NCBI GenBank assembly: GCA_000023185.1
Contig: CP001622.1
Location: 930,001 to 994,000 of the forward strand
Direction of reading: 5' to 3'
From: Rhizobium leguminosarum bv. trifolii WSM1325
GTDB taxonomy: Bacteria; Pseudomonadota; Alphaproteobacteria; Rhizobiales; Rhizobiaceae
DNA length: 64,000 nt
This document shows, in pieces, positions 27,016 to 35,226 of the stretch. The position numbers and the translations under genes are program-made. The notes beneath the pieces were generated by a model. It had not been told where the DNA came from, ran no database searches, and saw only the letters and a list, made by a program, of their open reading frames with translations. How positions within the stretch are numbered: position 1 is the stretch's first letter; the number at the start of each line of letters is the position of its first letter.

Positions 27016-27930
27016 ATGGTCCGCAGGTTCATCCGGGTACTGCTCTGTCTGATCGGCGTCGCTGTGCTCGGCGGGGGCGCCTTCTATCTCGTCACCGCAC
27101 CCGATCCGCTGCCGGAGAGCCATTGGGCGGGTCTCGGCGCGCCGGATCCGGCAAATGGTCAGATGGTTTTCTGGGCGGGCGGCTGCGTCAGCTGTCATGC
27201 CGCACCCGGGTCCGAAGGCGATGCAAAGCTGACGCTTTCAGGCGGCCTGGCGCTGAAGAGCCCTTTCGGGACCTTCCACGTGCCGAACATCTCACCCGAT
27301 GAAAAAGCCGGCATCGGCACCTGGACGCTTGCCGAGTTCGGTAATGCGATGAAGCGCGGCGTCGGCCCGGGTGGCGAGCATCTCTACCCGTCCTTTCCCT
27401 ATGGCTCCTATTCCCGCATGAGCGACAAGGACGTCAACGATCTCTATGGCTTCCTGAAAACCCTGCCGAAGAGCGCAAACGTGGCGCCGCCGCACGAACT
27501 GCCGTTCCCCTTCAACATCCGGCTGGCGCTCGGCGGCTGGAAATTTCTCTATCTCAACGACCAGCCGCGCGTCGCCCTGGCAAAGAGCGACGACAAGATC
27601 AAGCGCGGGCAATATCTCGTCGAAGGCCCCGGCCATTGCGGCGAATGCCATACGCCGCGTGATGCGCTCGGCGGCTTCAAGGCGGATCAGTGGCTTGCCG
27701 GCGCGCCCAATCCGGAAGGCAAGGGTCGCATACCCAATATCACCCCGGCTTCCGAGAGCATCGGCGGCTGGAGCGAGGCCGATATCGCCAGTTATCTCGA
27801 AACCGGCTTCACCCCCGATTTCGATTCCGTCGGCGGCTCGATGGTCGATGTGCAGCAGAACATCGCCCATCTGCCGGCCTCCGACCGTGAAGCGATCGCA
27901 GCCTATCTGAAGGCCGTGCCGGGACGCTAG
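27016..27930 (+). CDS. Membrane-anchored dihaem c-type cytochrome
   Basis: 304 residues. An N-terminal hydrophobic anchor at about 6-26 is followed by two haem sites: C57-V-S-C60-H61 and CGECH near residue 210. The spacing, with GTFHVPNISPDEKAGIGTW after the first site and RIPNITPASESIGGW after the second, is that of the dihaem cytochromes that serve as subunits of alcohol, gluconate or aldehyde dehydrogenases. No such dehydrogenase is adjacent here. ATG 27016 is preceded by AAGGAGAGG. It should carry electrons in the periplasm. Confidence 0.92.
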   Translation: MVRRFIRVLLCLIGVAVLGGGAFYLVTAPDPLPESHWAGLGAPDPANGQMVFWAGGCVSCHAAPGSEGDAKLTLSGGLALKSPFGTFHVPNISPDEKAGIGTWTLAEFGNAMKRGVGPGGEHLYPSFPYGSYSRMSDKDVNDLYGFLKTLPKSANVAPPHELPFPFNIRLALGGWKFLYLNDQPRVALAKSDDKIKRGQYLVEGPGHCGECHTPRDALGGFKADQWLAGAPNPEGKGRIPNITPASESIGGWSEADIASYLETGFTPDFDSVGGSMVDVQQNIAHLPASDREAIAAYLKAVPGR

Positions 27931-28016
27931 AGCATGTTGCGAGCAACGACATGCGTAAAAACAAACATCCGAAGCGCGTCGCATGAATCAAGTTTGATGC
28001 GACGCGCGCTTTAAAG
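27928..28016. repeat. Short dispersed repeat after the cytochrome gene
   Basis: Starts at the stop codon with TAGAGCATGTTGCGAGCAAC and GCGTAAAAACAAA, the ends of the dispersed repeat family. It continues into GCGCGTCGCATG paired with a GATGCGACGCGCG arm, a hairpin of about 10 bp. Confidence 0.55.
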
Positions 28017-28056
28017 TGCGGTTGTGCTTGGCGCTTTCGCAGGGTCCCACGCCTGT

Positions 28057-28686
28057 TTATAGGGAGGTGGGACCCGGCATCAGATCATAGGGATGGCGCC
28101 AGCCGGGCATCGTGCTGATACGATCTTTCCAGGCTGCGATAGCCGGGAAGGCGCTGTGATCTATCCCGGTTTCCTCCGGCATGAAGACGTAGCCCGCCAG
28201 AGAGAGGTCTGCGATCGTCAGCCGATCGCCGACCATGAAGGCCTGGTGCGCCAGATGTTCGTCAACAATGGCATAGGCAGCTTTGGCCCTCAGTCTCAAA
28301 AACTCGACGACGGGCGTCTCGCCGCTCTTCTGGAGGCCATACATGAACCTCAGCGTCGCGTAATAGCTCGTGAATTTGTGGTTGTCGAAAAGAATCCAAC
28401 GCATGATGTCACGTCGCTCTTCGGCTGTCTGCGCCCCGAAGTGGCCTGTCACCTCTGACAAATAGTCCAGGATAATCCCCGATTGGCTGATCTTCGTTTG
28501 GCCGTGCTCGAGCACAGGGGCTTCGCCCTGCTCGTTTATGGTTTTTCGCCATGCTTCAGTGCGTGTTTCGCCGCCGAGATAGTCAACGAAAATGCTCTCC
28601 CACTCGATGCCGGCAAGTGTGAGGAAGAGCGCGACCTTGTAACAGTTCCCCGAGAGAGCGAAGCAATGTAGTTTGAAATCTGGCAT
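28057..28686 (-). CDS. Glutathione S-transferase family protein
   Basis: 209 residues. The thioredoxin-like N terminus is MPDFKLHCFALSGNCYKVAL, with the Ser/Cys active region near residue 12, and then EQGEAPVLEHGQTKISQSGI carrying the cis-Pro and glutathione-contact Ser. The helical C-terminal domain includes VGDRLTIADLSLAGYVFM, the N-capping box. Cytoplasmic; substrate unknown. It is unrelated in detail to the GST at 15827 and has no adjacent regulator. Confidence 0.92.
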   Translation of the reverse strand: MPDFKLHCFALSGNCYKVALFLTLAGIEWESIFVDYLGGETRTEAWRKTINEQGEAPVLEHGQTKISQSGIILDYLSEVTGHFGAQTAEERRDIMRWILFDNHKFTSYYATLRFMYGLQKSGETPVVEFLRLRAKAAYAIVDEHLAHQAFMVGDRLTIADLSLAGYVFMPEETGIDHSAFPAIAAWKDRISTMPGWRHPYDLMPGPTSL

Positions 28687-28875
28687 GAAAGCTCCTCATG
28701 CAATTCGAGAATTGTCAGTAGGCTGAAACCGGTCCCTACATAAACCCGATCGGCCGCTTCATGACCTCCAGCCCTGAAGCGCGTCGCAATCTTTCAGATT
28801 TGCTCGTCGCGCTTTAGGCCTTTATGTCAACGCATCCTGTTATCGCAACACCGCTCACACTTTGCGCGACGCGCT
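28687..28875. other. Intergenic stretch with GCGCGTCGC-type repeat motifs
   Basis: The gap between the GST and GNAT genes contains GAAGCGCGTCGCAATCT and later GCGCGACGCGCTTTAG, in the style of the dispersed rhizobial palindromes. No open frame here is convincing. Confidence 0.4.
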
Positions 28876-29370
28876 TTAGGCGATCGATTGCATGTAGCGC
28901 ATGCCGGTCACTGGCCGCGGGGTGAAATCCAGCTGTTCGTAGAAGCGGTGCGCCAGCACGTTTCCGGTGGCGGCGCTGACGGAGAGGTAGCCGCAGCCGG
29001 CATTGCGGGCGGTCTCGCGCGCCCGGTCGACGAGCAGCTGGCCGGTGCCGTGGCCGCGATGGCCGTCGCGCACGAAGAGATGGTGCAGGTCCATGCCGCG
29101 CTTGCCTTCCTGCGCCCTGTAGAGCGGCACGAGAATGGCGTAGCCGATCAGACCTTCGCTGGTCTCGGCGACGAGCGCATTGATCCAGGGCAGGGGCCCG
29201 AAGAGGTCGCGCTCCAGCTGCTCCGGCGTTGTGGCAGCCGCATCGCCGTGATGGGCGGCAAGCAGGGCGATCATCTCGCCGAGTTCGGGCAGGTCGCGCG
29301 GCTTGGCGGCGCGGATCGTCACCACCGATGGGCGCATCAGTGAAATTTCGCTGTCTTCGATTTCGGTCAT
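28876..29370 (-). CDS. GNAT family N-acetyltransferase
   Basis: 164 residues. The acetyl-CoA loop is LFVRDGHRGHGTGQLLVDRA, with LSVSAATGNVLAHRFYEQLDF after it. The NALVAETSEGLIGYAILVPLY strand pair is typical. I place the start at MTEIEDSEIS, which has AAAGGA upstream, rather than at the longer frame from 29448. It is divergent from dmeR. The acceptor is unknown. Confidence 0.88.
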   Translation of the reverse strand: MTEIEDSEISLMRPSVVTIRAAKPRDLPELGEMIALLAAHHGDAAATTPEQLERDLFGPLPWINALVAETSEGLIGYAILVPLYRAQEGKRGMDLHHLFVRDGHRGHGTGQLLVDRARETARNAGCGYLSVSAATGNVLAHRFYEQLDFTPRPVTGMRYMQSIA

Positions 29371-29604
29371 GGTCTTCGCGTCCTTTGATAGTCTGCCGTC
29401 AGGACGCTGCCGATACAACAAAGCCGCCTGACGGCGGCTTGTTGACAATATGATCTTGTCCGGCCGCCCTTTACAGGTACAGCCAAAAATACGAGCGGCT
29501 CTGGTGCGCGTTCTTGATCATGGATCATAGATCGTCGGAAACGCGGGCTTTGTCAATGGCGGATCAAGCCCATCACCGGCATTGAGCCTCGGCTTCAGCC
29601 TTGA

Positions 29605-29625
29605 TACTATACCCCCCTATGTTAT
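29605..29625. promoter_or_regulatory. C-tract operator of the dmeRF operon
   Basis: ATA-CCCCCC-TAT at 29609-29620 with AT-rich flanks lies 18 bp before the dmeR start. RcnR-family proteins recognise a G/C tract flanked by AT-rich inverted repeats, so this is the expected DmeR binding site. It should be released when Ni or Co binds. Confidence 0.75.
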
Positions 29626-29638
29626 ATGAAAGCCCATC

Positions 29639-29911
29639 ATGTCCCACACCACCCTGCAGAAAAAGAAGCTCGTCGCCCGCATCAGCCGGCTGAAGGGGCA
29701 GATGGAGGCGGTCGAGCGCGCGCTCGAGGCCGAGCGCCCCTGCGGCGAGATCCTGCAGTTGCTCGCCTCGATCCGCGGCGCCCTCACCGGGCTGACCGGC
29801 GAGGTGCTCGACGATCACCTGCGCGAGCATGTGCTGAATGCCGCTGATGATGCGGCCAGGGCAGAGGCGGTCGAGGAAATATCCGAAGTCTTGAGAACCT
29901 ATATGCGCTAG
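29639..29911 (+). CDS. dmeR: Ni/Co-responsive RcnR/CsoR family repressor
   Basis: 90 residues, all-alpha DUF156/CsoR-RcnR-FrmR family. The four ligands known for RcnR are all in register: H3, C35, H60 and H64. This predicts Ni(II)/Co(II) sensing rather than Cu (CsoR) or formaldehyde (FrmR). The downstream CDF exporter matches the dmeR-dmeF pair described in R. leguminosarum. It should repress both genes from the C-tract site just upstream and release them when Ni or Co rises. Confidence 0.92.
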   Translation: MSHTTLQKKKLVARISRLKGQMEAVERALEAERPCGEILQLLASIRGALTGLTGEVLDDHLREHVLNAADDAARAEAVEEISEVLRTYMR

Positions 29912-29996
29912 AGCAATTCCAGGAAAAGCGTGAAGCGGTTTTCCCAGGCAAAGCGCGTAGCGATTTTGCCGAGAATTGCGTAAAAACAAAGAGTTA
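29910..29996. repeat. Dispersed CAATTCCAG / GAATTGCG repeat between dmeR and dmeF
   Basis: GAGCAATTCCAGGAAAAGCG is followed by GAAGCGGTTTTCCCAGGC and ends GAATTGCGTAAAAACAAAG. It is the best preserved copy of this family in the window and lies inside the dmeRF transcript. It starts at the dmeR stop codon. Confidence 0.7.
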
Positions 29997-30016
29997 TGGC
30001 GACGAAGGAGCCTGTC

Positions 30017-31015
30017 ATGAGTGCCGGAATCGACAAAGTTGGAATTGATGCCCTGGAACACGATCACGTCTTCCTCGGCACTGATCATGCACGCAACGAG
30101 CGGCGCATCTGGCTGGTGATTGCGCTGACGGCGGTGATGATGGTGGCGGAAATCGCCGCCGGCACCGTCTACGGCTCCATGGCGCTCGTCGCCGATGGCT
30201 GGCACATGTCGACCCATGCCAGCGCACTGCTGATTTCCGCACTCGCCTATCTCTTCGCCCGCCGGCAGGCGCGCAATCCGCGTTTCACTTTCGGCACCGG
30301 CAAGCTCGGCGATCTCGCCGGCTTCGCCAGCGCCATCGTCCTCGCGCTGATCGCCCTGCTGATGGCCTGGGAGAGCCTGCTGCGCCTTTCCAATCCCGTG
30401 CCGATCGGCTTTGCCCAGGCAATCGCCGTGGCGGTGATCGGCCTTGCCGTCAATCTGGTGAGCGCCTGGCTGCTGGCCGGCGGCGGCCATGTCGCGCATG
30501 GCAATCATGCGCATCACGGGCATGGTAATCATGCCCATGCCCACGGCCATCATCATCACGGACATGGCGATCATGCCCATCACGCAAAGACCGGCGACAA
30601 CAACATCCGCGCCGCCTATCTGCATGTCATCGCCGATGCCCTGACCTCCGTGCTCGCCATCGCGGCGCTGACGCTCGGCAGTCTCTACGGTTGGCTCTGG
30701 CTCGATCCCCTGATGGGCATCGTCGGCGGGCTGGTGATCGCCAACTGGTCCTGGAGCCTGATGAGATCCTCGGGCGGCGTCCTTCTCGATGTCGTTCCCG
30801 AAGGCGAGACGCTGCCGGCGGAAATCCGCGGCGCCATCGAGACGGAGGGCGACCGGATCACCGATCTGCATGTCTGGCAGGTCGGCCCCGGCCATCATGC
30901 CGCGATCGTCGCCGTCCTCACCTCGCAGCCGCGAGACCCGGCTTTCTACAAGGGCAGGCTTTCGGCGCTGGAGGAATTGTCGCATGTAACGGTCGAGGTG
31001 ACGCGCGCGGCGTGA
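30017..31015 (+). CDS. dmeF: Cation diffusion facilitator, Co/Ni exporter
   Basis: 332 residues, six-TM CDF family. TM2 carries ADGWHMSTHASAL and TM5 HVIADALTSV, the expected metal-site positions. In TM2 a His replaces the second Asp of Zn-type members, which is typical of the DmeF group. A very His-rich loop lies between TM4 and TM5 (about residues 155-195). The C-terminal cytoplasmic domain contains DLHVWQVGPGHHAA. It should export Co and Ni using the proton gradient. ATG 30017 is chosen because GAAGGAG precedes it. Confidence 0.93.
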   Translation: MSAGIDKVGIDALEHDHVFLGTDHARNERRIWLVIALTAVMMVAEIAAGTVYGSMALVADGWHMSTHASALLISALAYLFARRQARNPRFTFGTGKLGDLAGFASAIVLALIALLMAWESLLRLSNPVPIGFAQAIAVAVIGLAVNLVSAWLLAGGGHVAHGNHAHHGHGNHAHAHGHHHHGHGDHAHHAKTGDNNIRAAYLHVIADALTSVLAIAALTLGSLYGWLWLDPLMGIVGGLVIANWSWSLMRSSGGVLLDVVPEGETLPAEIRGAIETEGDRITDLHVWQVGPGHHAAIVAVLTSQPRDPAFYKGRLSALEELSHVTVEVTRAA

Positions 31016-31031
31016 TCGGCGCGGGCGGAGA

Positions 31032-31112
31032 CGCTCGGCGGACGACAAGATCGCTCGGCGGACGATTAACATCGCTCGGCGGACGATTAACATCGCCGCG
31101 GGGACGACAAGT
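31032..31112. repeat. Four tandem 19-21 bp repeats after dmeF
   Basis: Units begin at 31032, 31052, 31073 and 31094. The two middle copies, CGCTCGGCGGACGATTAACA plus T, are identical, the first differs in its tail, and the fourth is degenerate (CGCCGCGGGGACGACAAGT). It lies 16 bp after the dmeF stop. No T-tract, no open frame. Confidence 0.9.
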
Positions 31113-31161
31113 CGCCGCAATCGCTGCTTAGCTCTGTCCTCCTGATTCGCCGGAGGATTTC

Positions 31162-32076
31162 ATGGATCTCAGTCTGACCCGCCGCATGCTGATAGGCTCG
31201 GCATTGTGCCTGCCCGTGCTGACGCTTCGAGCCAATGCCGAGGAGGGGGCCAAGGAGAGTGCCAAAGAGAGTGCCGGCGAGGGCGACGACAATATCGAAC
31301 ACCGCCTTGCCGCATTGGAAAAACGCACCGGCGGCCGCCTCGGCGTCTCGGTGCTCGACACCGATACGAGCATCTCCTTCGGCTATCGCGGCAGCGAGGC
31401 CTTCCCGATGTGCAGCACTTTCAAGGCGCTGGCCGCCGCTTTCGTGCTTGCCCGGGCCGATAAGGGCGAGGAGAACCTCGACCGGCGGGTGACCTACGGC
31501 AAGGACAAGCTCGTCGATTATTCGCCGCTCAGCGAAAAACATGCCGGCACTGATGGGATGACCGTCGCCGAACTCTGCGAGGCGGCGGTGACCGTCAGCG
31601 ACAACACAGCCGGCAATCTGCTACTCGAAAGTTTTGGCGGGCCGGCGGGCCTGACCAACTGGCTGCGCTCGATCGGCGACGGCACGACCCGTCTCGACCG
31701 CACCGAACCGACGCTGAACGAGGGCCGGAAGGGTGATCCGCGCGACACGACGACCCCGGATGCGATGCTCAACACGCTCGGCAATCTGACGCTCGGCTCG
31801 GTCCTCGCCGAAGCCTCCTGCGACAGGCTGATCGCCTGGCTGGTGACGAGCACGACCGGCAAGGAGCGGCTCAGGGCCGGCCTGCCGGCGGATTGGAAGG
31901 TCGGCGACAAGACCGGCACCGGTCCGAATGGATCTCTCGGCGATATCGCGGTGATCTGGCCGCCCGATCGCGGCCCGATCGTCGCGGCCGTCTATATCAG
32001 CGAGACGACCGTGCCGGTAAAGGAGCTCAACCCGCTCTTTGCCGAAGTCGGCCGCATGATCGTCGAGATGGTGTGA
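31162..32076 (+). CDS. Class A beta-lactamase
   Basis: 304 residues. The active-site motifs are complete: S85-T-F-K88 (MCSTFK), S146-D-N148, E182-P-T-L-N186 and K250-T-G252. The N terminus TRRMLIGSALCLPVLTL looks like a twin-arginine (Tat) signal ending at ANA. It should hydrolyse penicillins or cephalosporins in the periplasm. Cys84 precedes the catalytic Ser as in CTX-M and KPC, but no Cys follows KTGT, so the KPC-type disulfide is absent. There is no adjacent AmpR-like regulator. Confidence 0.95.
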   Translation: MDLSLTRRMLIGSALCLPVLTLRANAEEGAKESAKESAGEGDDNIEHRLAALEKRTGGRLGVSVLDTDTSISFGYRGSEAFPMCSTFKALAAAFVLARADKGEENLDRRVTYGKDKLVDYSPLSEKHAGTDGMTVAELCEAAVTVSDNTAGNLLLESFGGPAGLTNWLRSIGDGTTRLDRTEPTLNEGRKGDPRDTTTPDAMLNTLGNLTLGSVLAEASCDRLIAWLVTSTTGKERLRAGLPADWKVGDKTGTGPNGSLGDIAVIWPPDRGPIVAAVYISETTVPVKELNPLFAEVGRMIVEMV

Positions 32077-32135
32077 ATCATAAAAAATGCGGCGGAGAAG
32101 GCTCTCCCGCCGCATGCTGTCGATCTTTCAGTGGC

Positions 32136-32600
32136 TCAGGCGGCGGTGATATCGTCTGCCGTCTCGGTGCCGTCATCCTCGATGCCGGCCATCTCGCGCT
32201 TGATCTGGTCGGCGATTTCCTTCTCGATTGCTGCGCGCTGGTCGGCCGGCATGGCGGCCAGATCGGCCTCGGTCAGATCGTGCTGCTCGAGGTAGCGGGC
32301 CCGGATATATTCCGCCGGCGTCATGTTGCCCCATTTGGAGAATTCGTCGACCAGGGAGTCATGCGCAGCGCTTGCCGCCACTTCTTCGTCGGAGGGCGGG
32401 TTGATATAAGGGCCTTCGCTGCTTTGAAGAGCCCAGATCGTATTGGCGATCGAAGGCGGCGTGCTGCTGGGCTCGAGACCGGGCGCGGTATTGCGCGCTG
32501 TTTTGGTGAAGTCCGTCGTCTGCTGATTCTTGGATTTGGCCGGCTGATCGAAAAGGCCGCCGATGCCGTAATAGTTGCGAATATTGCTAGAGATTTCCAT
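32136..32600 (-). CDS. Conserved hypothetical protein
   Basis: 154 residues, soluble, acidic in its second half (GIEDDGTETADDITAA at the end). It starts MEISSNIRNYYGIGGLFDQ and contains SEGPYINPPSDEEVAA and MTPAEYIRARYLEQHDLTEADLAAM. No signal peptide or membrane segment and no family that I recognise. Its GGGGAGAG ribosome binding site is locked in a hairpin (32606-32628). It is read in the direction away from gcd and convergent with the beta-lactamase. Confidence 0.75.
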   Translation of the reverse strand: MEISSNIRNYYGIGGLFDQPAKSKNQQTTDFTKTARNTAPGLEPSSTPPSIANTIWALQSSEGPYINPPSDEEVAASAAHDSLVDEFSKWGNMTPAEYIRARYLEQHDLTEADLAAMPADQRAAIEKEIADQIKREMAGIEDDGTETADDITAA

Positions 32601-32605
32601 AAAAA

Positions 32606-32628
32606 CTCTCCCCGAAAACCGGGGAGAG
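32606..32628 (-). promoter_or_regulatory. Hairpin masking the ribosome binding site of 32136-32600
   Basis: In mRNA sense: CTCTCCCC, 7 nt loop, GGGGAGAG, TTTTT, ATG. The 3' arm is the Shine-Dalgarno itself. The stem followed by five T also resembles a weak terminator. Either reading would hold expression down until the stem is opened. Confidence 0.7.
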
Positions 32629-32671
32629 AATGAAGCGGTAAACCTGCGCAGAGCTTGCGGGAAGCTTGGTG

Positions 32672-35011
32672 TCACGGCAACGTATAGGCGATCACATAAT
32701 CGCCGGGCGTGGTGCCGACCGAGCCGTGGCCGCCGGCGACCATGACGACATATTGCTTGTTGTCATCGGTCATATAGGTCATCGGCGTCGCCTGGCCGCC
32801 GGCGGGAAGCCGTCCCTGCCAGAGCTCCCGGCCACTCGTCACGTCATAGGCGCGCAGGTAGTTGTCGACCGCGGCCCCCAGGAAGGCGACGCCGCCCTTG
32901 GTCAGCATCGGCCCGCCGATGCCGGGCACGCCCACCTTGAAGGGCAGGGGCAATGGCGTCATGTCGTGGACGGTGCCGTTCTTGTGCATATAGGCGATCT
33001 TGCCGGTGCGCAGGTCGACGCCGGCGACATAACCCCATGGCGGCGCCTGGCAGGGGATTTGGAGCAGCCCGAGGAAGGGACCCATGAAGACGCCGTAGGG
33101 CGCGCCGTCATTGCGGTTGAGCCCCTGTTCGCTGCCCTTCTCGTCCTGGCCTCTCGGAGGAATGTCGGCGGCCGGCACCAGGCGCGAGGTAAAGGCGAGA
33201 TAGGTCGGCATGCCGAACATGATCTGCCGCTCCGGATCCACCGCCACCGAGCCCCAGTTGAAGGTGCCGAAATTGCCGGGATAGACGATCGTCCCTTTCA
33301 GCGAAGGCGGCGTAAAGCGGCCCTCATAGTGGTAGCGGTGGAAGTCGATGCGGCAGGCCATCTGATCGAACAGCGATACGCCCCACATGTCTCTTTCCTG
33401 GAGCGGCTTTGGCGAGAAGGTGAGGTCCGAGATCGGCTGCGTCGGCGAGGTATGATCGCCCGAGACCGCGCCGCCTGGCGCTGGTATTTCCTTGATCGGG
33501 ATGATCGGCTCGCCGCTGCGCCGGTCGAGCACATAGATATCGCCCTGTTTGGTCGGGCCGACCAAGGCCGGAACCACGGTGCCGTCTTGCTTCGTCAGGT
33601 CGATCAGCGCCGGCTGGGCCGGCACGTCCATGTCCCAGAGATCGTGATGCACTGTCTGGCGCACCCAGCGCAACTGGCCGGTGGCGATATCGAGCGCGAC
33701 GATAGAGGAGGAGAATTTCTCGACATTGTCGCTGCGGCCGATGCCGATCTGGTCGGGTACTTGGTTGCCGAGCGGGATGTAGACCATGCCGAGCGCCTCG
33801 TCGACGCTGAAGACCGACCAACTGTTCGGCGAGTTGGTCGTATAGGTCTGGCCCTCGGTGATCGGCGTCGTCACATCGGGATTGCCGGAATCCCAATTCC
33901 AGACCAGGGCGCCGGTATTGATGTCGAAGGCGCGGATGACGCCGGATTGCTCCTCAGTCGAATAATTGTCGTTCACCGCCCCGCCGACGATGATTTTGCC
34001 CGCCACCGCGACCGGCGGCGAAGTGGAATAATAGTATCCGGCCGGGTTGAACCGCATGCCGGTTTCCAAATGCAGCACGCCCTGGTCGGCAAAGCTGGTG
34101 CAGACCTTCCCGTCCGCCGCATCGAGCGCGATCAGCCGGGCGTCTGAGGTCGGCAGGTAGACGCGCTCGGCGCAGGGCTGGCCGGCGGCAACGGTTGGAT
34201 CGGCATAATAGGTGACGCCGCGGCAGGTCTGATGCTGCCGGTCGGGGTTCATGCCCGAGTTGGCGTCGTATTTCCATTTCTCCTTGCCGGTCTTGGCGTC
34301 GAGCGCGATCGCCCAGTTATGCGGCGTGCAGAGATAGAGCGTGTCCTTCACCTTCAGCGGCGTCACCTGATAGGTCGTCTCGCCGACATCGTCCGGCCGC
34401 TTGACGTCGCCGGTCTGGTATCGCCACGCTTCCTTGAGGGTGGAGACGTTTTCGGCGGTGATCTGGTCGAGTGGCGAATAGCGCTGGCCGAAGGGCGTGC
34501 GGCCGTATTGATGCCATTCGCCGTCCGGGACGCTGCCGCCGAAGGCGGGATTGGCGGCGACCGTATCCTTGGGCAGCTCGCCGGCGAGATCATGGGGGTC
34601 AGTCGTCATCGAATAGAGGGCGACAAGGATGGCGAGAATGACAGGCGCGGCGAGCGGCCAGGGGTTTGCGGCATAGGTGATGCCCGTTGGGCTGCGCAGG
34701 CCAAGCGGCCGGCGGATCCATGGCGTCAGCAGCCAGAGCCCGAGCAGGATGATCATGCCGCCGCGGGGCCCAAGCTGCCACCAGTCGAAGCCGACCTCCC
34801 AAATCGCCCAGGCGAGTGCTGCGACGACGAGCACCGCATAGACCCAGAGCGCCACCGCCTTGCGCATCAGCAGCAGCCCGGCGGTAATCAGGAACATCAG
34901 CCCGGCGAACAGATAGAAGACGCTGCCGCCGAGCGTGACGAGCCAGAGCCCGCCGCCGCTGAGAGTGAGCCCGACGATGATGAAGAAGATGGAGGTGACG
35001 ATGATCGCCAT
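32672..35011 (-). CDS. gcd: Membrane-bound PQQ-dependent glucose dehydrogenase
   Basis: 779 residues. Five hydrophobic segments occupy the first 140 residues, followed by a long periplasmic eight-bladed PQQ propeller. Blade repeats are visible, for example GEWHQYGRTPFGQRYSPL, LYLCTPHNWAIALDAKTGKE, RLIALDAADGKV, GVIRAFDINTGALVWNWDSG and RAYDVTSGRELWQGRLPAG. It oxidises glucose to gluconolactone at the membrane and passes electrons to ubiquinone. No pqq genes lie in this window. The length fits the Gcd family (about 780-800). Confidence 0.95.
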   Translation of the reverse strand: MAIIVTSIFFIIVGLTLSGGGLWLVTLGGSVFYLFAGLMFLITAGLLLMRKAVALWVYAVLVVAALAWAIWEVGFDWWQLGPRGGMIILLGLWLLTPWIRRPLGLRSPTGITYAANPWPLAAPVILAILVALYSMTTDPHDLAGELPKDTVAANPAFGGSVPDGEWHQYGRTPFGQRYSPLDQITAENVSTLKEAWRYQTGDVKRPDDVGETTYQVTPLKVKDTLYLCTPHNWAIALDAKTGKEKWKYDANSGMNPDRQHQTCRGVTYYADPTVAAGQPCAERVYLPTSDARLIALDAADGKVCTSFADQGVLHLETGMRFNPAGYYYSTSPPVAVAGKIIVGGAVNDNYSTEEQSGVIRAFDINTGALVWNWDSGNPDVTTPITEGQTYTTNSPNSWSVFSVDEALGMVYIPLGNQVPDQIGIGRSDNVEKFSSSIVALDIATGQLRWVRQTVHHDLWDMDVPAQPALIDLTKQDGTVVPALVGPTKQGDIYVLDRRSGEPIIPIKEIPAPGGAVSGDHTSPTQPISDLTFSPKPLQERDMWGVSLFDQMACRIDFHRYHYEGRFTPPSLKGTIVYPGNFGTFNWGSVAVDPERQIMFGMPTYLAFTSRLVPAADIPPRGQDEKGSEQGLNRNDGAPYGVFMGPFLGLLQIPCQAPPWGYVAGVDLRTGKIAYMHKNGTVHDMTPLPLPFKVGVPGIGGPMLTKGGVAFLGAAVDNYLRAYDVTSGRELWQGRLPAGGQATPMTYMTDDNKQYVVMVAGGHGSVGTTPGDYVIAYTLP

Positions 35012-35124
35012 AAGGCTGTCTCCCGCTGAGGTTAGCCGGGCTGAAGGATCGGCGGAAAAGTCCCGCCGATCAGGCAGATAGCGCGAAGGAGATGCCTTTC
35101 AACGGCCACAATTGCCGCAGGGGC

Positions 35125-35226
35125 TACAGCGCCACGCGTCTTTTAAGACGCGCAAAGGACGCTGTAACACTTTGAATGCTGCATAACTTTAGCCTTAAAT
35201 CGATTCCGATTTAAGGAATTATGCAG
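35125..35226. repeat. Composite palindromic repeat at the 3' end of the ABC exporter gene
   Basis: It contains three nested inverted repeats: ACAGCG/CGCTGT around GCGTCTT-TT-AAGACGC, CCTTAAATCG/CGATTTAAGG, and CTGCATAA/TTATGCAG. The ABC transporter stop codon (TTA on this strand, 35219-35221) lies in the last arm. A truncated copy is at 55022-55080. Confidence 0.85.

Noticed and set aside
31032..31112. CRISPR array
   Set aside because: The repeats are directly adjacent with no unique spacers and no cas genes are present.
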